The notes: generated by a model not told the origin, from the letters alone. Positions 20,800-31,001 are shown, counted from the stretch's first letter. The stretch is 64,000 bases of DNA from Tretioscincus oriximinensis (GCA_022410635.1 JAJVDF010000003.1:3521990-3585989), one strand, 5' to 3'. Program-made: numbers and translations.

Positions 20800-21364
20800 G
20801 GGTATGGAGCAGGCTATAAGTATAAATAAATAAATAAATAAATAAATAAATGTTTGGCATTCACAGACATGCAATTGCTATATTCTGGATTATAGCATTG
20901 CAGCATTTTTTAAGACGTGGTGTGCTTCTAACCAAAGTTTTAATCCAGCTTCAGTCCACTTTCAGAGTGAGAGAACCCATCAGCAAAAGTGGCAAGCTGC
21001 ATTCTTTCAACATCTTTTAATTTAGAAAAGCCACCTTTGGTTTAGATAATTTGGAAAGGAGGCGAGTATTCATTTTGCTGCTGTGTTTTTCCATTCTGAA
21101 AGTGGAAGAAAGTTGGATTAACATTTAGGTGTGACCAGGAACAATGTGTTTTAGCATTATTCCTATACAAATACAGTATGTAAAATACTAAACTCCCAAA
21201 AATGTTACTGAAGCTGTGCAGAGGTTTTAGAATTGATTTGTTTTGTTTGTTTTAATGCTTTATTTACATCATCAATATTCCAAACACAATTAAAGAACTC
21301 AATAGTATACCATTATTGTAATACAATATAACATTCAGAAGCATTTATACTGATAAAGACAATT

Positions 21365-21485
21365 GTTATTATTGCTATTATTATTATTAGTCATAGTAGT
21401 AATAGTAGTAGTAGTAATAGAAGTAGTAGTGTTGGGGGTAGTAGCAGTATTACTGCTATTTTTCTTTTTGTTATCATTATTATTG
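21365..21485. repeat. Imperfect ATT/AGT trinucleotide tract
   Basis: A stretch of TTATTATTATTAG and AGTAGTAGTAGTAATAG units with interruptions. A simple-sequence tract, noncoding. Confidence 0.8.
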
Positions 21486-21489
21486 GCTT

Positions 21490-22460
21490 TAAGAAAATTT
21501 AAGAAAAATTGACAAATAAATTGTCTTGTCTCCCTATGTCANCATCCTGTTCCACAGCCATATTTCATTAAGTTTGGGTGTCATAACAACCTTCCACACA
21601 AGGTTAAATTTTGCAATAATGTTGTGTTAGGAAGGGGGGGAAATCATGTATGGGATGTGCTACAAAACTGACAGTTTTACTGCAGAGAAATGTCACACAG
21701 ATATGTTTGCACTCTAAAAGAAATGCAAGACTGGCTTCTCCATTAGAATTAAGAGATGTCAATCATTTAGCACTGCATAAATGTCACCACATTTGCTAAA
21801 TGTTAGCCTGAAGAATGACATGAATTATTTGTTTCAGGATATTGCATATTCTAGGCTCTACCTATTGCTTGTATGCAAAGTTCCAATTTTCCTCTTTTAA
21901 ATTAAACTTAAGTCATGCGAACCATAAATTAGAGATTAAATATTTTCACTTGGCATGACCCCCAGCGCAATGCAATGCATAAACAAACAAAGGTCCAAGG
22001 CTACTATAGTGGGGAGGGCAGTAGAATAAGCGTCTCCAAGCAATGAAAAATCCACAGAATATGCGAGCTCCCCATTATTCACAAGAGGATTATAATATTT
22101 GCAGTCAACTATAACAGCGTGAGGGCCAGGAAATGCTAATTCCCGAGAAAGTAGCCAGCTTTTACCCTAATAGTGGATTGTCTGTTTTGAATTCCTGCAT
22201 GAAATAAAAGATTTGGCAAAAACAGGCACTTTTCATCTCTGCTGAATAATTCTGGAAGAAGTAGTACCAGTCCAACTGGCTGCCCACAACACCGTTTTTA
22301 AAGACAAAAGAATCCCCTTATACTTGGAAATGTCAACATAGGCTTCTGCTTTAACAAACGATGGACTGTTGTAAAGGACTTTGATCAAGGGTTTCATACA
22401 GGTAAGCTTTTCTAAATCCTTTATTGTGGCAGCTGTTATAAGCCAAAGAAATAAGAACAT
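21490..22460. other. Repeat-poor stretch, candidate conserved non-coding DNA
   Basis: I recognise no repeat between about 21490 and 22460. The DNA is AT-rich but complex, with words such as 'ATTTGCTAAATGTTAGC' and 'TAATATTTGCAGTCAACTATAA'. No frame resembles a known protein. This is one of the better places in the window for ancestral single-copy sequence. Confidence 0.3.
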
Positions 22461-22461
22461 A

Positions 22462-22640
22462 AAACACAACACTAGGACTAGGGGACATTCCGTGAAGTTG
22501 ATGGAGAGAAGATTTGGGACACAAAAGGGAAAGGGTTTTGCTTTTCTTTTTTACCAGGAGGGTCCTTGGTCTATGGCACTGACTTCCAGAAGAGGTGGTG
22601 GTAGCTAGCAGCCTGGATAATATTCGGATGAGAGAAAATC
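22462..22640 (+). mobile_element. CR1-type LINE 3' region, left piece
   Basis: 'AACACTAGGACTAGGGGACAT', 'GTGAAGTTGATGG' and 'CTGACTTCCAGAAGAGGTGGTGG' with 'TAGCAGCCTGGATAAT' match the CR1 3' blocks. Homology breaks at about 22640 and seems to resume at about 23060, suggesting an insertion. Confidence 0.6.
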
Positions 22641-23055
22641 TCCCTCCTCACGACAGTTTCTTGCTTGGTTCTTAACAGGATGTTTCAACATCATGATCCT
22701 TCAGCCATACAAGTAAACTGACTTTTGACTAGGCTTTGCAATGCATCTGGAAAAATGTTGACTTTTACCGGTTGCTGATCCTTTCTGAAAGCACCGCAAA
22801 ATGCTGCATCTACTGTCGAGCAACTNCCTGCACCCCTTATGGATACGTTGTTATTGCAGGAAGACGAATACTGCAAGAAGACACCAGCCAGTAGGACTGT
22901 AAAATCACAGCTAGCAGACATATGTAGGATCGTCTTCCTGGTTTTTTCTACCTTCCTCACACCATGTGAATTCTGATGGTACGTATGACCCCAGTGAAAT
23001 CTGTAATCTTTTTTAGATGCTGGTTTCATTCACTTTCATTCATCGTGTGGAAGGG
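22641..23055. other. Unidentified ~415-bp insert within a CR1 copy
   Basis: It has no recognisable coding frame or repeat. It sits between two CR1 3' segments in the same orientation. I found no clear terminal repeats or target duplication. One N near 22826. Confidence 0.35.
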
Positions 23056-23240
23056 GCAGAATTCTTGGAAGGGAATTAATAGGGAGGATTCTTGAAATGC
23101 CATTTGCAGAACGTTGAGAGAAGGTGAAGGTTTTGCCTTTTGGCTTGAGATGCCCAGGTGAAATTATATGGGCCCCTTGATAAGAAAAAATGTTGGACTA
23201 GTTGTGCTTTGGTTCTATTCAGCAGGGCTGCTCTTAGGTT
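23056..23240 (+). mobile_element. CR1-type LINE 3' end, right piece
   Basis: 'GATTCTTGAAATGCCATTTGCAG', 'TGGCTTGAGATGCCCAGGTG', 'TGTTGGACTAG' and 'CAGCAGGGCTGCTCTTAGG' are the standard 3' terminal blocks on the plus strand. Confidence 0.7.
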
Positions 23241-23243
23241 GTG

Positions 23244-23535
23244 AAGAAGAAGCCTGCTGAACAATGCCACAGTTCATCTAGTCCAGCATTCTGGGCATCT
23301 CAAGCAGAAGGAGAAGGCAACACCGTCAACGATTCCCAATTTCCTGCAACCCCCCCAACCGCAGGAATCCTGCCTGTTGTTCCATTCCAGAGGCAGGATC
23401 CAGAGTTCCATCACAGTCTTTATTGATGCACTTGTCTTTCATGAATTTGCCTAATCTGGTATCTGAAAGCTATCTAGGCTGCTAGATACCACTATCTCTT
23501 CTGGAAGTAAATTCCATACACAAAAGACCTTTCAT
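23244..23535 (-). mobile_element. CR1-type LINE 3' end fragment
   Basis: Begins at its 3' end ('AGCCTGCTGAACAATGCC', 'CATCTAGTCCAGCATTCTGGG') and continues to 'CTAGGCTGCTAGATACCACTATCTCTTCTGGAAGTAAATTCC' on the plus strand. It lies tail to tail with the preceding copy, so the two 3' ends abut. Confidence 0.75.
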
Positions 23536-23979
23536 ATTCGGATTCACCCACATATGTGTGAATCACAGATAGGGAAGGTTACTGATCTGCTACATTCAAA
23601 TGCTTGCTAACACAGATGACAGCATTTGCATGCACAATACCTGGAGCCATAATCTGGAACTAGATGCAGAGGAAATATTCAAAGATACCAAACATGCATA
23701 TCTCTTGCAGCGGCTCCCATGAGCTCGTTGATCTGTCCTCCCATGTAAGTGTGCCATTTCTATTTTGCTTGCAGGGAGATAAATGTCTTCTATCAGTAAC
23801 ACATTTTTAAGCAGCTATTGCAATACATCTGCTCCCATGTAGACAGTGTGGGAAAATAGGTTCCACAGAATGCCTTATTCAGCATGTGCAAACAACTTCT
23901 TAAAACGTGGAAACCCAGAACATAAGAAGCATTTAATTGGTTTAGCATCAGATTCCAATGTATAAGGTTTACACTGATC

Positions 23980-23980
<1 letters not shown>
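23536..23980. other. No gene or recognised repeat
   Basis: Nothing recognised. Confidence 0.4.

Positions 23981-24064
<84 letters not shown>
23981..24064. repeat. (ATT)n microsatellite
   Basis: About 28 perfect ATT units. The minus-strand frames read poly-isoleucine or poly-asparagine; both are artefacts. Confidence 0.98.
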
Positions 24065-24065
<1 letters not shown>

Positions 24066-24112
24066 CATCATCAAATTGCACATCCAAAACATCTAGGTTA
24101 GTTACAGGCCAA

Positions 24113-24700
24113 TTGAGAACAAAAGAACGTAAGGAAAGCCCTGTGAATGGGGCCACAACACATCTAGTCCAGCCTTCTATTTTACACAGTGGCCCACCAA
24201 TTGCAGTTTCAAACAGAAGGCAGCAAAACCTTTACTTTTTTACCTCTTTTACCTGGCCTTTGGCTGAAGAAATGTCATCTCTATCCCTACTTTTAAATAT
24301 TGTTTTATAATTGTTTTAATTTTTATAGTGATGTTTTACTGTTTTTGTCGCCCTGAGACCTTTGGGTATAGGGCGGGGTATAAGTATAAATAAATAAATA
24401 AATAAATAAATAATACTTGTTGTCAGTTATCTTCTCCTGCAGTGCAAATAGTATTTCAGGAATCATGGAGGCATTATCAAGACATCTATCCTAGTAACTC
24501 TCAATTCACAGCGCTTCCATGAATTTGTCAAATCATATTTTAAAGTGATCCAGGCTGCTAGCTCCTACCACCTCTTCTGAAAGTAAATTCCATAGACCAA
24601 TGACCCTCTGGTAAAAATAAAAATAAAAATGCCACGTTTCAAGTATATTACTCTGTTCTAGCAGTAGCTTGCAAATGTTATCTTTTTAAAGACTCCATTC
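24113..24700 (-). mobile_element. CR1-type LINE 3' end split by an L2-like LINE
   Basis: The 3' part (24113-24235: 'GAACAAAAGAACGTAAGG', 'CATCTAGTCCAGCCTTCT', 'GTGGCCCACCAATTGCA') and the inner part (24419-24700: 'GTATTTCAGGAATCATGG', 'CTTCCATGAATTTGTCAAAT', 'AGGCTGCTAGCTCCTACCACCTCTTCTG') are one CR1 copy on the minus strand. Confidence 0.8.
24236..24418 (+). mobile_element. L2-like LINE 3' end nested in CR1
   Basis: 'TTTTACCTGGCCTTTGGCTGAAGAAATG' through 'CGCCCTGAGACCTTTGGGTATAGGGCGGGG', then TATAAGTATAAATAAATAA. This is the best-preserved example of the L2-like 3' end here and shows the part shared with the SINE at 35737-35977. Confidence 0.85.
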
Positions 24701-25495
24701 CTTTGATAGCTTCCATCAAAACAGTCCAGTCCTTCTTTGCATCAGATTATCCTACATACTCCAAACTCATTTGCTCTCCATTACTATTCCTATGGCTTTT
24801 TAAGCTTTATTGCTTTTCTTGTTTTGCTCCTACATTATATAGACCTGTTTTGGATTGTATTTTATTCTCTTAGACTTTATTATATTGCTGAGTTTTAAAG
24901 TGGATTTCATTTTTTGTAGCTGAAAATCGTGTTTTCCCTTTTCAATTAGTTCTACACCCTGGCTCAGGGTTGTTGTTTTTTCAATAGTTCTCAATTTGGT
25001 ATAATGTGTGAACTGCATTTACCTGCTATTCACTCCCATTTCCAGATCATTAATGAAGATGTCAAATAAATATGGAAATAATGCTTGTTGCTTTCATACC
25101 TACTATTCACCCCCACACACTGGGAACGTGATATGTGATACGTATCATTATCCTTTAGCTAATAGCAATTTAGTCACATTTCACTTCGCGTGAAAGAATT
25201 CCAAACTTATTTTGACTAATTTTAGGAGCGTTTTTTAATGACAAGATTTAATGGGGTGAAATTTGTGCAGCAACCGTTTTTAACTCTTGTTATTTGTAAA
25301 GTTATTTCAGGCCATCAATCCTTGATTGCTAATTATTGATTTTGGTAGAGAAAGTTACCACGAACATCTGTAATTCAACTTTCCTTGATCAAAATATATC
25401 CATAATACTTAACATGTTGTTTATGTATTTATACTTTTTTNAAAAAAATATCACTCATGACATTTATCATTACTTACCACTACTGCATATAGTAT
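24701..25495. other. No gene or recognised repeat
   Basis: AT-rich. No gene or repeat recognised except weak CR1-like words around 24990-25075 ('CACTCCCATTTCCAGATCATTAATGAAGATGTCAAATAA'), which could be an older CR1 relic on the minus strand. Confidence 0.35.
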
Positions 25496-25499
25496 ACCT

Positions 25500-25930
25500 C
25501 TGTGTAAAATCATGCATGGGATGGATAAAGTAAACATAGAAAAAGATATTTTTTCTTTCACACAACACTGGAATCTGGAGGTCCTCTATCAAGCCGAAGG
25601 ACAGAATTGCATAAGCCATGTAATATTGAAAAATCACAAGGAATCTTGGGGTATTGGTGGACAGTTCAATGAAGGTGGCAACCCAGCCTGCAACAGCAAT
25701 GAAAAAAGTAAATTCAATAATAGAGGAAATTAGGGAAGTAATTAAAAATAAGTTGGTAAGTGTCATTTTGCCTTTTTACAGATTATTTACAAATCTATGG
25801 TGAAGTTACTTTTGGAATACGATATACAATTCTAGAATTGGAGAAGGTACAAAAAATGGCAAATTGCATGATCAAGGAGTTGGGAAAAAATCCTTATGAG
25901 GTCAGGCTGCAACATCAAACTGTTTAAGAC
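25500..25930 (+). mobile_element. CR1-type LINE fragments
   Basis: 'AAATCATGCATGGGATGGATAAAGT' (HGMDKV relic), then 'TTGGGGTATTGGTGGACAG' (an LGVLVD-type relic), 'TACAGATTATTTACAAATCTATGGTG' and 'CTTATGAGGTCAGGCTGCAACATC' belong to CR1 ORF2 and its 3' region. Their order is rearranged, so at least two partial copies are present. Confidence 0.6.
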
Positions 25931-25974
25931 CATTTGCCAACCTCTTGCCCTCTAGATCCTTGTCCTTCCTTGCT

Positions 25975-26695
25975 GATAAAAGCCAGGTGGCAGTGTATGA
26001 TTTGTGAGGGTTCGTCAGGGGTTGATCCTCTTTAACATGCTGTTATGAAACCTCTGGGAGAAGTCATCAAAAGATTTGGATTTAGGTGTCATTAATATGC
26101 AGATGACATTCAGCCTATCTCTCTGTTCCATCTAAAGTTGAAGTGCTTGACAGATGCCTGGAACCAGTGATGGGCTAGATGGGGGTCAATAAATTGAAGC
26201 TGAATATAGACAAGATGGAGGTGCTGTGTTCCCAGATTCATGAAGTTGGGAGGCATCGGACCACCTTAAGAGGCAGAGATCAGGAGTGCCTACTTCAAGT
26301 TACATCTATTTCACCAGTTATGGCCATTTCTGAACAGTAATTGACTGCAGCTACATTCTGGTAACTTCCAAGTTGGAGTATTGTAATGCACTCTATATGG
26401 GGCTGTCCTTGAAAATGGTTTGGAAGCTGCAGTTGGTACAGAATACAGCAGCTACACTGCTGACCAGAACAATTGGCTGGACACATATCATGCCAGTCTT
26501 GAAGGAGCTGTGCTTGCTGCCAATCCACTATCGAGCCAATTCCAGTTGTTAAGTTTAACCTTTAAAGCTCTAAATAACTTGAGCCCCCAATATCTAAAGG
26601 AGTGCCCACTTCCATAACAACCTGCCTGAGCATTAAATTCTGCAAGGAAGGCCCTCCTGGATGTATAAATAAATACATAAATAAATAAAACAAAA
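25975..26695 (+). pseudogene. L2-like LINE reverse transcriptase, decayed
   Basis: The plus strand carries the RT motif C relic YADDIQ near 26095, then KLKLNIDKMEVL, a relic of the conserved N-x-x-K-T/M-E-x-L motif, and ends with an ORF2 C-terminal zone and an AAATAAATA tail (26660-26690). Several stops and shifts break the frame. A parallel copy lies at 40090-40895. Confidence 0.7.
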
Positions 26696-26699
26696 TAAG

Positions 26700-26990
26700 A
26701 TACGGTCTGGTTGTATAAAATCATGCATGAGATGGATAAAATAAACAAATAAAAATATTTTCTTTGTCAAACAATATTAGAACTAGGGGGCACCCAGTGA
26801 AGTTGATAGGCAGAAGAGGTAGTACAGACAAGGGAAAGTTTTGCTGTGCTGATGGTGGTGGCGAGGGTGGTGGTTACCTAGAGGATTATCGGTCTATGAA
26901 TTTTACTTCCCGAAGAGATGGTGATACCTGGCAGCCTAGATAGCATTAAGGTAGGATTAAATAAATTCAAGAAGTCCGAGTATGCTCACT
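26700..26990 (+). mobile_element. CR1-type LINE 3' region
   Basis: 'AAAATCATGCATGAGATGG', 'ACAATATTAGAACTAGGGGGCAC', 'CAGTGAAGTTGATAGGCAGAAG' and 'GGCAGCCTAGATAGCATTAAGG' in order. 5'- and 3'-truncated. Confidence 0.7.
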
Positions 26991-27035
26991 AAATATCCCT
27001 GAATCCTTTAACTATTCCTCATAGAATATGGTTTG

Positions 27036-27215
27036 AAAGAAATAGCTGGGTTATTCTGGGTACAGAAAATCTAGCCAGATTGCCATGTAACCTTTTAGAG
27101 ACAAACAAGAAAAAGACAGGTGGCATGAATTTTCCTAGACATATCTACTCTACCCTACCATCTTACAAAGTAGACTTGTCTACAAAAGCTCATACCACCT
27201 GCCTTCTTTTGGTCC
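27036..27215 (+). repeat. Unclassified repeat family A copy
   Basis: 'AAATAGCTGGGTTATTCTGGGTACAGAAAATCTAG', 'CCTTTTAGAGACAAACAAG' and 'AAGACAGGTGGCATGAATTTT', then an inverted piece of the same family ('TTGTCTACAAAAGCTCATACC'). A small fold-back of two partial units. Confidence 0.55.
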
Positions 27216-27239
27216 ATCTGTAAAATGCGATGAGGAATG

Positions 27240-27435
27240 GGCCCAGAATAACCCAATTATTAATTTAACCCCCTCTTGGATCGGACATGGTTTCCAGACC
27301 ACTCACAATCTTTGCCATTCTCCTTTGAAGTTGCTTGCTCCAGTTTATCAATACATTTTGTGATTCTAAATGCCTGCTAATGCCAGCCTACTGGAACTGC
27401 AACTAGCATTTAGTCCTTCGAATGAATTATGTTGC
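27240..27435 (-). mobile_element. CR1 LINE fragment
   Basis: 'CCAGACCACTCACAATCTTTGCCATTCTCC' and the following 'AGTTTATCAATACATTTTG' are minus-strand CR1 3' region words, as at 48.1 kb. Confidence 0.5.
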
Positions 27436-27439
27436 TTGC

Positions 27440-28040
27440 AGATTCCACTTTTATTCAATAAATTTGCTGTAAAACGTGTATTTTCCTCTCAATTTATTCC
27501 AAACAGGAGTTAGTACAAGATACTGGGTTATGTGTCTGTAGTGCAAAGTGTTGGTTAATATTTTGGATAACATTTATTTCCATATAATTTTGTCTGTTTT
27601 CCTGTGTTATGACTTGAATTTGTTCTTAAACTATTTTTCAGATTGTGGCAAAAAGTAGTNATACCACCCCTGCTTTTGCTGTTCCTTTCAAACTATGTGA
27701 AATGCTGTTCCCTTGGAGATGTACCTATTTCCAGTGTTGCCCTCACTTCGGTAGCAGTAAATATATGTATGTTCCATGGTTTTCACAATCAGATATCATG
27801 GTTTCTATATTCTCAAGCTGCTGTGGATTGTAATGATCAGTAGTTGGCTGACAGAGACAGGACTTCTAATTTGGGTTTATTAATACAATGTGAATCTCTC
27901 TTTGTGGTCCTTTAATTGACTGCAAAACTGCAATAATAAAGAAATAATTTTAATTAGGGATACATCAGGAGGAGGAGGAGAAAAAGGAGAAGGAATTGTT
28001 TTTTTAATATTTTTTTTCAACTGGAAGGGAATAAAAGCAT
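27440..28040. other. No gene or recognised repeat
   Basis: Nothing recognised. One N near 27660. Confidence 0.4.
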
Positions 28041-28044
28041 TTTA

Positions 28045-28378
28045 GGCCAGGTGCACACCATGACTTAAAAACCACTACAATGCTATAATCCAGAATATAG
28101 CAATCACATGTCCATGTACTCCAAACATGTATATTCTGTGACCAATGACCCAGTACCATAGCATCGCTCATTGTTCTCATCACAGTGCAGACTGAGATTT
28201 ATTTATTTATTACTCACAACAGACAATAGAGACAACTGCTGTGTTCTCGATTGTTTTATTATATTTTTGGGGAAAAGGCGTTTATTGTAGGTTCACTACT
28301 GAAAAACACCTAGCACTTATGCCCAAGACATCCTGATTTCACTACAAATGAGGTAAAAATCATTGTGTGCACAAAGTT
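28045..28378 (-). mobile_element. Harbinger-like non-autonomous DNA transposon, inverted copy
   Basis: The inverse of the 6638 element. The left end GGCCAGGTGCACACCATGAC and the right end CATTGTGTGCACAAAG are its termini, with TTA on both sides (28042-28044, 28379-28381), the canonical Harbinger target. Internal 'GCTATAATCCAGAATATAGC' and 'GGCGTTTATTGTAGG' match the other copies in reverse. Confidence 0.7.
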
Positions 28379-28394
28379 TTACATACAGTAAGCT

Positions 28395-28780
28395 TCTGTT
28401 CTTCTCTTCACAACAGACACCTTGTGAAGTAAGTGGGGTTGAGAGAACTCTGAAGAACTGTGACGAGCTCAAGATCATCAAGATGGCTTCATGAAGATGG
28501 GTGGAATTTAAAGAGGAAATAACCAGATAAGGAGGACAAAGGAAAGGGGTAGGAGTTGGTTTTAATACTCTACATTTCTCAACCCAGAGGGACTCAAACC
28601 AGTTTACATAACCTTCTGTTTACCACATACATCTTGTGAAGTAGGTAAGACTCAGAGACAACCAAAACACCATGGCAATTTGAGAAGCAGTTTTGTGATG
28701 GACCAACTATTTCAACAATGTAGATGTACTCAAAATAGCCAGGTCATCCAGAGCAGAAATTTCAAAAACCTTTTGCTTAA
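28395..28780 (-). mobile_element. tRNA-SINE fragments, two partial copies
   Basis: Two minus-strand pieces of the SINE seen at 36240. The first (28395-28500) has 'CTTCACAACAGACACCTTGTGAAGTAAGTGGGG'. The second (28555-28770) has 'CTCAACCCAGAGGGACTCAAA' and 'CATCTTGTGAAGTAGGTAAG'. The tRNA-like heads are lost or eroded. Confidence 0.6.
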
Positions 28781-28790
28781 CTATTGCCCA

Positions 28791-28969
28791 TAGATTTACC
28801 AGATGAGCCCTTTTTTGGGGTGGGGGTGGGGTGAAAACCCAGTTTTGGGGCGCCTCCCAATTTTTTCTGAGGAAATGTTTTTCAGAAAAAGATTTTTTTC
28901 AAAATTTATTTTTTTTCCCTCAGGAAAAACTGGAAGGAACCTCAAAAATGGGTTCATCTGGTCAGCCTA
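28791..28969. mobile_element. Palindromic fold-back MITE, copy 3
   Basis: Same layout as at 5169: 'ACCAGATGAGCCC' at the left, 'CATCTGGTCAGCCTA' at the right, TA at both borders, 'GGGGCGCCTCCCAATTTTTTC' inside. The right arm is shortened, making this the most eroded of the three copies. Confidence 0.75.
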
Positions 28970-30179
28970 GCCTTGAAGGAATTGTAGAAGAAAAGAAAAG
29001 CAATATCTCTGATATCTACAGCAATAACTGCTTTGCTAACATCATTTGATGCTTTTCGAACTTAAGCAATGTGCTCATTTTTTTTAACTTCTAAGAAAGC
29101 AGAGCAGATTTTACATTTGAAATACTGGGCCAAAGAGTCTNGATTAGGTGTTTTTTTTTAAGATGGTACATAAATAAATTGAAGGGGATTTTTGTTTGTT
29201 GTTTAAAAGAAAATGACAAAGAGAATACTGGCTTGACACATTCCTTGTATATAGCTAGAATAAAACCGTAACAAAATAAAATTTATGACTTCCAGCTGTA
29301 AAAAAAGTGAAGAACACCATTAAGTTCCTAAATATATAACCATGATCTATGGAAAAAAGAACAATCTGAGGCTGTACTAAAATAAACCCAGGACCTTAAA
29401 GGTGGTGTTGTGGTGTAGTTCTAGTAAGGGATTGGCCATAGATTCTGCTATAAACAGCCTCACAGAAATAAAAGTGTTTTGCATCTGTGTTTTGTACCTC
29501 TGCTAAGTGTGCAATCAGTCAAGTGTTTTGTTTCCTCTCCTCTTGCTGTACCTATTCTGAAATTCAGGGGGGGGAATGTTGAACTGCTATAAATGTGAAT
29601 TAAAACCTCTGTTCTTAATATAAGTAATTATCACCAGACTGCAGTGATGGAAGCTATGATTGAATGTCTAAAGAGCTGCTTGAGTTTGTGCTTCATGCTA
29701 AATTTCATTTCCATCAGCAGCTTGGGTAGTGGCTGTGGTATCCTGCTATAAAACCAGCACATTATGCTCTGAAAACAGCAAATAAAGGAGATTCACTACT
29801 ATTCTTATGCTCACTAGTCACCAGGGTATATTTCTGGCATTGTTCCAAGAGGGCACAGAACTTTTCTGAGGGTTTTTTTTATTGGTTGACAGAGAGTTCA
29901 TAAGCTCACACCCAATATATGGAAGTTGACTTTTATGCTTTCATAAAGTTTATTCACAAACAATTTCTATTTCTCGATTTATGAGAAAAGTATGCATGTC
30001 CTTTTGGCTTCAGTTATCTGAAGATTATTGGAAATTAAAAGGCATAACAATAATTTTCTGGGTTTATATCAAATAAGTTCCTTCTTCCATAATCATGTTT
30101 TTGCAAAACAAAAGGATCAATCAACATTCATCTAAAGTCTAATTTGCATTTATCTTATTTAACCCTCTTTAATAGAAGT
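28970..30179. other. No gene or recognised repeat
   Basis: AT-rich DNA with ordinary complexity. One N near 29141. I see no gene or named repeat. Confidence 0.4.
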
Positions 30180-30975
30180 GTATTCTACTAAAGGGGTTGG
30201 AACAAAATTCTTTATGAAATCAGGCTGCAACATCAAGGTCTCTTCAGCCTTGAAAGCTGATTTTTAAGAGGAAATCTGATTCAAATGTAAAAAATCATGC
30301 ATAGGATACATTTATTTATTTATTATTTTATTTATACTTATTTTCCACCCTATACCTGAAGGTCTCAGGGCGGCCAAACAAAGGGTGGTGCACATAGCTT
30401 TTGTTGCTTTCTCCACAGCAGACTCCCTGTGAAGTAAGTGGGGCTTAGAGAGTCCTAAAGAACTGTGACTGGCCCAAGGTCACCCAACTGGCTTTCACGG
30501 AGGAGTGGGAATCGAACCGAGAGACCAGATAACTCTAACCACTACACCAAAGTGGCTCTCTACATAAAGCAACTATACAGGTGTGGTGCATTAGGTTCAA
30601 ACAACACTAAAACCAGGGGCCTTTACTAGAAGCTGATGGGCAGAAGAGTCAGAATAAACAAAGGGAAATATTTTTATTTTTACCCAGGTACCCATCAGTT
30701 TATGAAGTTTAATTTCTGGAAAGGTGGTAACTAGCAGTCTAGGTAGCTGTAATATAGGATAAGATAAATTCATGTAAATCACTTTACAGGGATGGATGTC
30801 TTAATACTGTCTCTGGGCAGTATTTCAGAAATGCTGTTTGCAGGAACTTGAGAGCAGGTGAACATTTACCTTCTTCTGCTTGAGACTGTCCAGGTGCAAT
30901 TGGTTGGTCATGGGGTGAGACAGACTACTGGAATAGGTGGGCTGTGATCTTCTTAAGTTTCTATGACTAGCTTAG
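30180..30975 (+). mobile_element. CR1-type LINE, split by a SINE
   Basis: Left piece (30180-30306): 'TTTATGAAATCAGGCTGCAACATC', 'CTCTTCAGCCTTGAAAGC', 'AAATCATGCATAGGAT'. Right piece (30566-30975): 'AACACTAAAACCAGGGGCC', 'TGGTAACTAGCAGTCTAGGTAGC', 'CAGAAATGCTGTTTGCAGG', 'GTGGGCTGTGATC'. The order and spacing are those of one CR1 3' region interrupted by the SINE at 30307-30565. Confidence 0.8.
30307..30565 (-). mobile_element. tRNA-derived SINE with L2-like tail, nested in CR1
   Basis: On the minus strand: 'AGAGCCACTTTGGTGTAGTG' (A-box region), 'TCGGTTCGATTCCCACTCC' (B-box region), 'AAAGCCAGTTGGGTGACCTTGGG', and the tail 'CCCTGAGACCTTCAGGTATAGGG' with an AT-rich end. Both promoter boxes are well kept, so this is a relatively young copy. 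Confidence 0.85.
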
Positions 30976-31001
30976 AACATAAGAGGTCCTGATGAATAGC
31001 A

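Larger units (their letters stand above)
19298..20851 (+). mobile_element. L2-like LINE 3' end, itself interrupted twice
   Basis: The left segment encodes the C-terminal relic VAAPSLWNRLPHEVHLSS followed by LYSFRKSL, a standard ending of L2-type ORF2. Then come 'CACCTCTTTGACCTGGCTTTTGG' and, after the MITE, 'CACCCTGAAACCTTTGGGTAT'. After the LTR it resumes with 'GGAGCAGGCTATAAGTATAAATAAAT', its AT-rich tail. It sits inside the Harbinger-like element. Confidence 0.75.
18965..20928 (+). mobile_element. Harbinger-like element split by nested insertions
   Basis: The left part (18965 to about 19297) and right part (about 20852-20928) are the two ends of the same element type as 6638-7028. The left begins GGCTATGTGCACAC; the right has GCTATATTCTGGATTATAGC near its end. 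TAA flanks both sides (18962-18964 and 20929-20931), though the right terminus is eroded. About 1.55 kb of later insertions separate the halves. Confidence 0.65.

Noticed and set aside
23793..24156. Poly-isoleucine and poly-asparagine frames
   Set aside because: Translation of the (ATT)n microsatellite.
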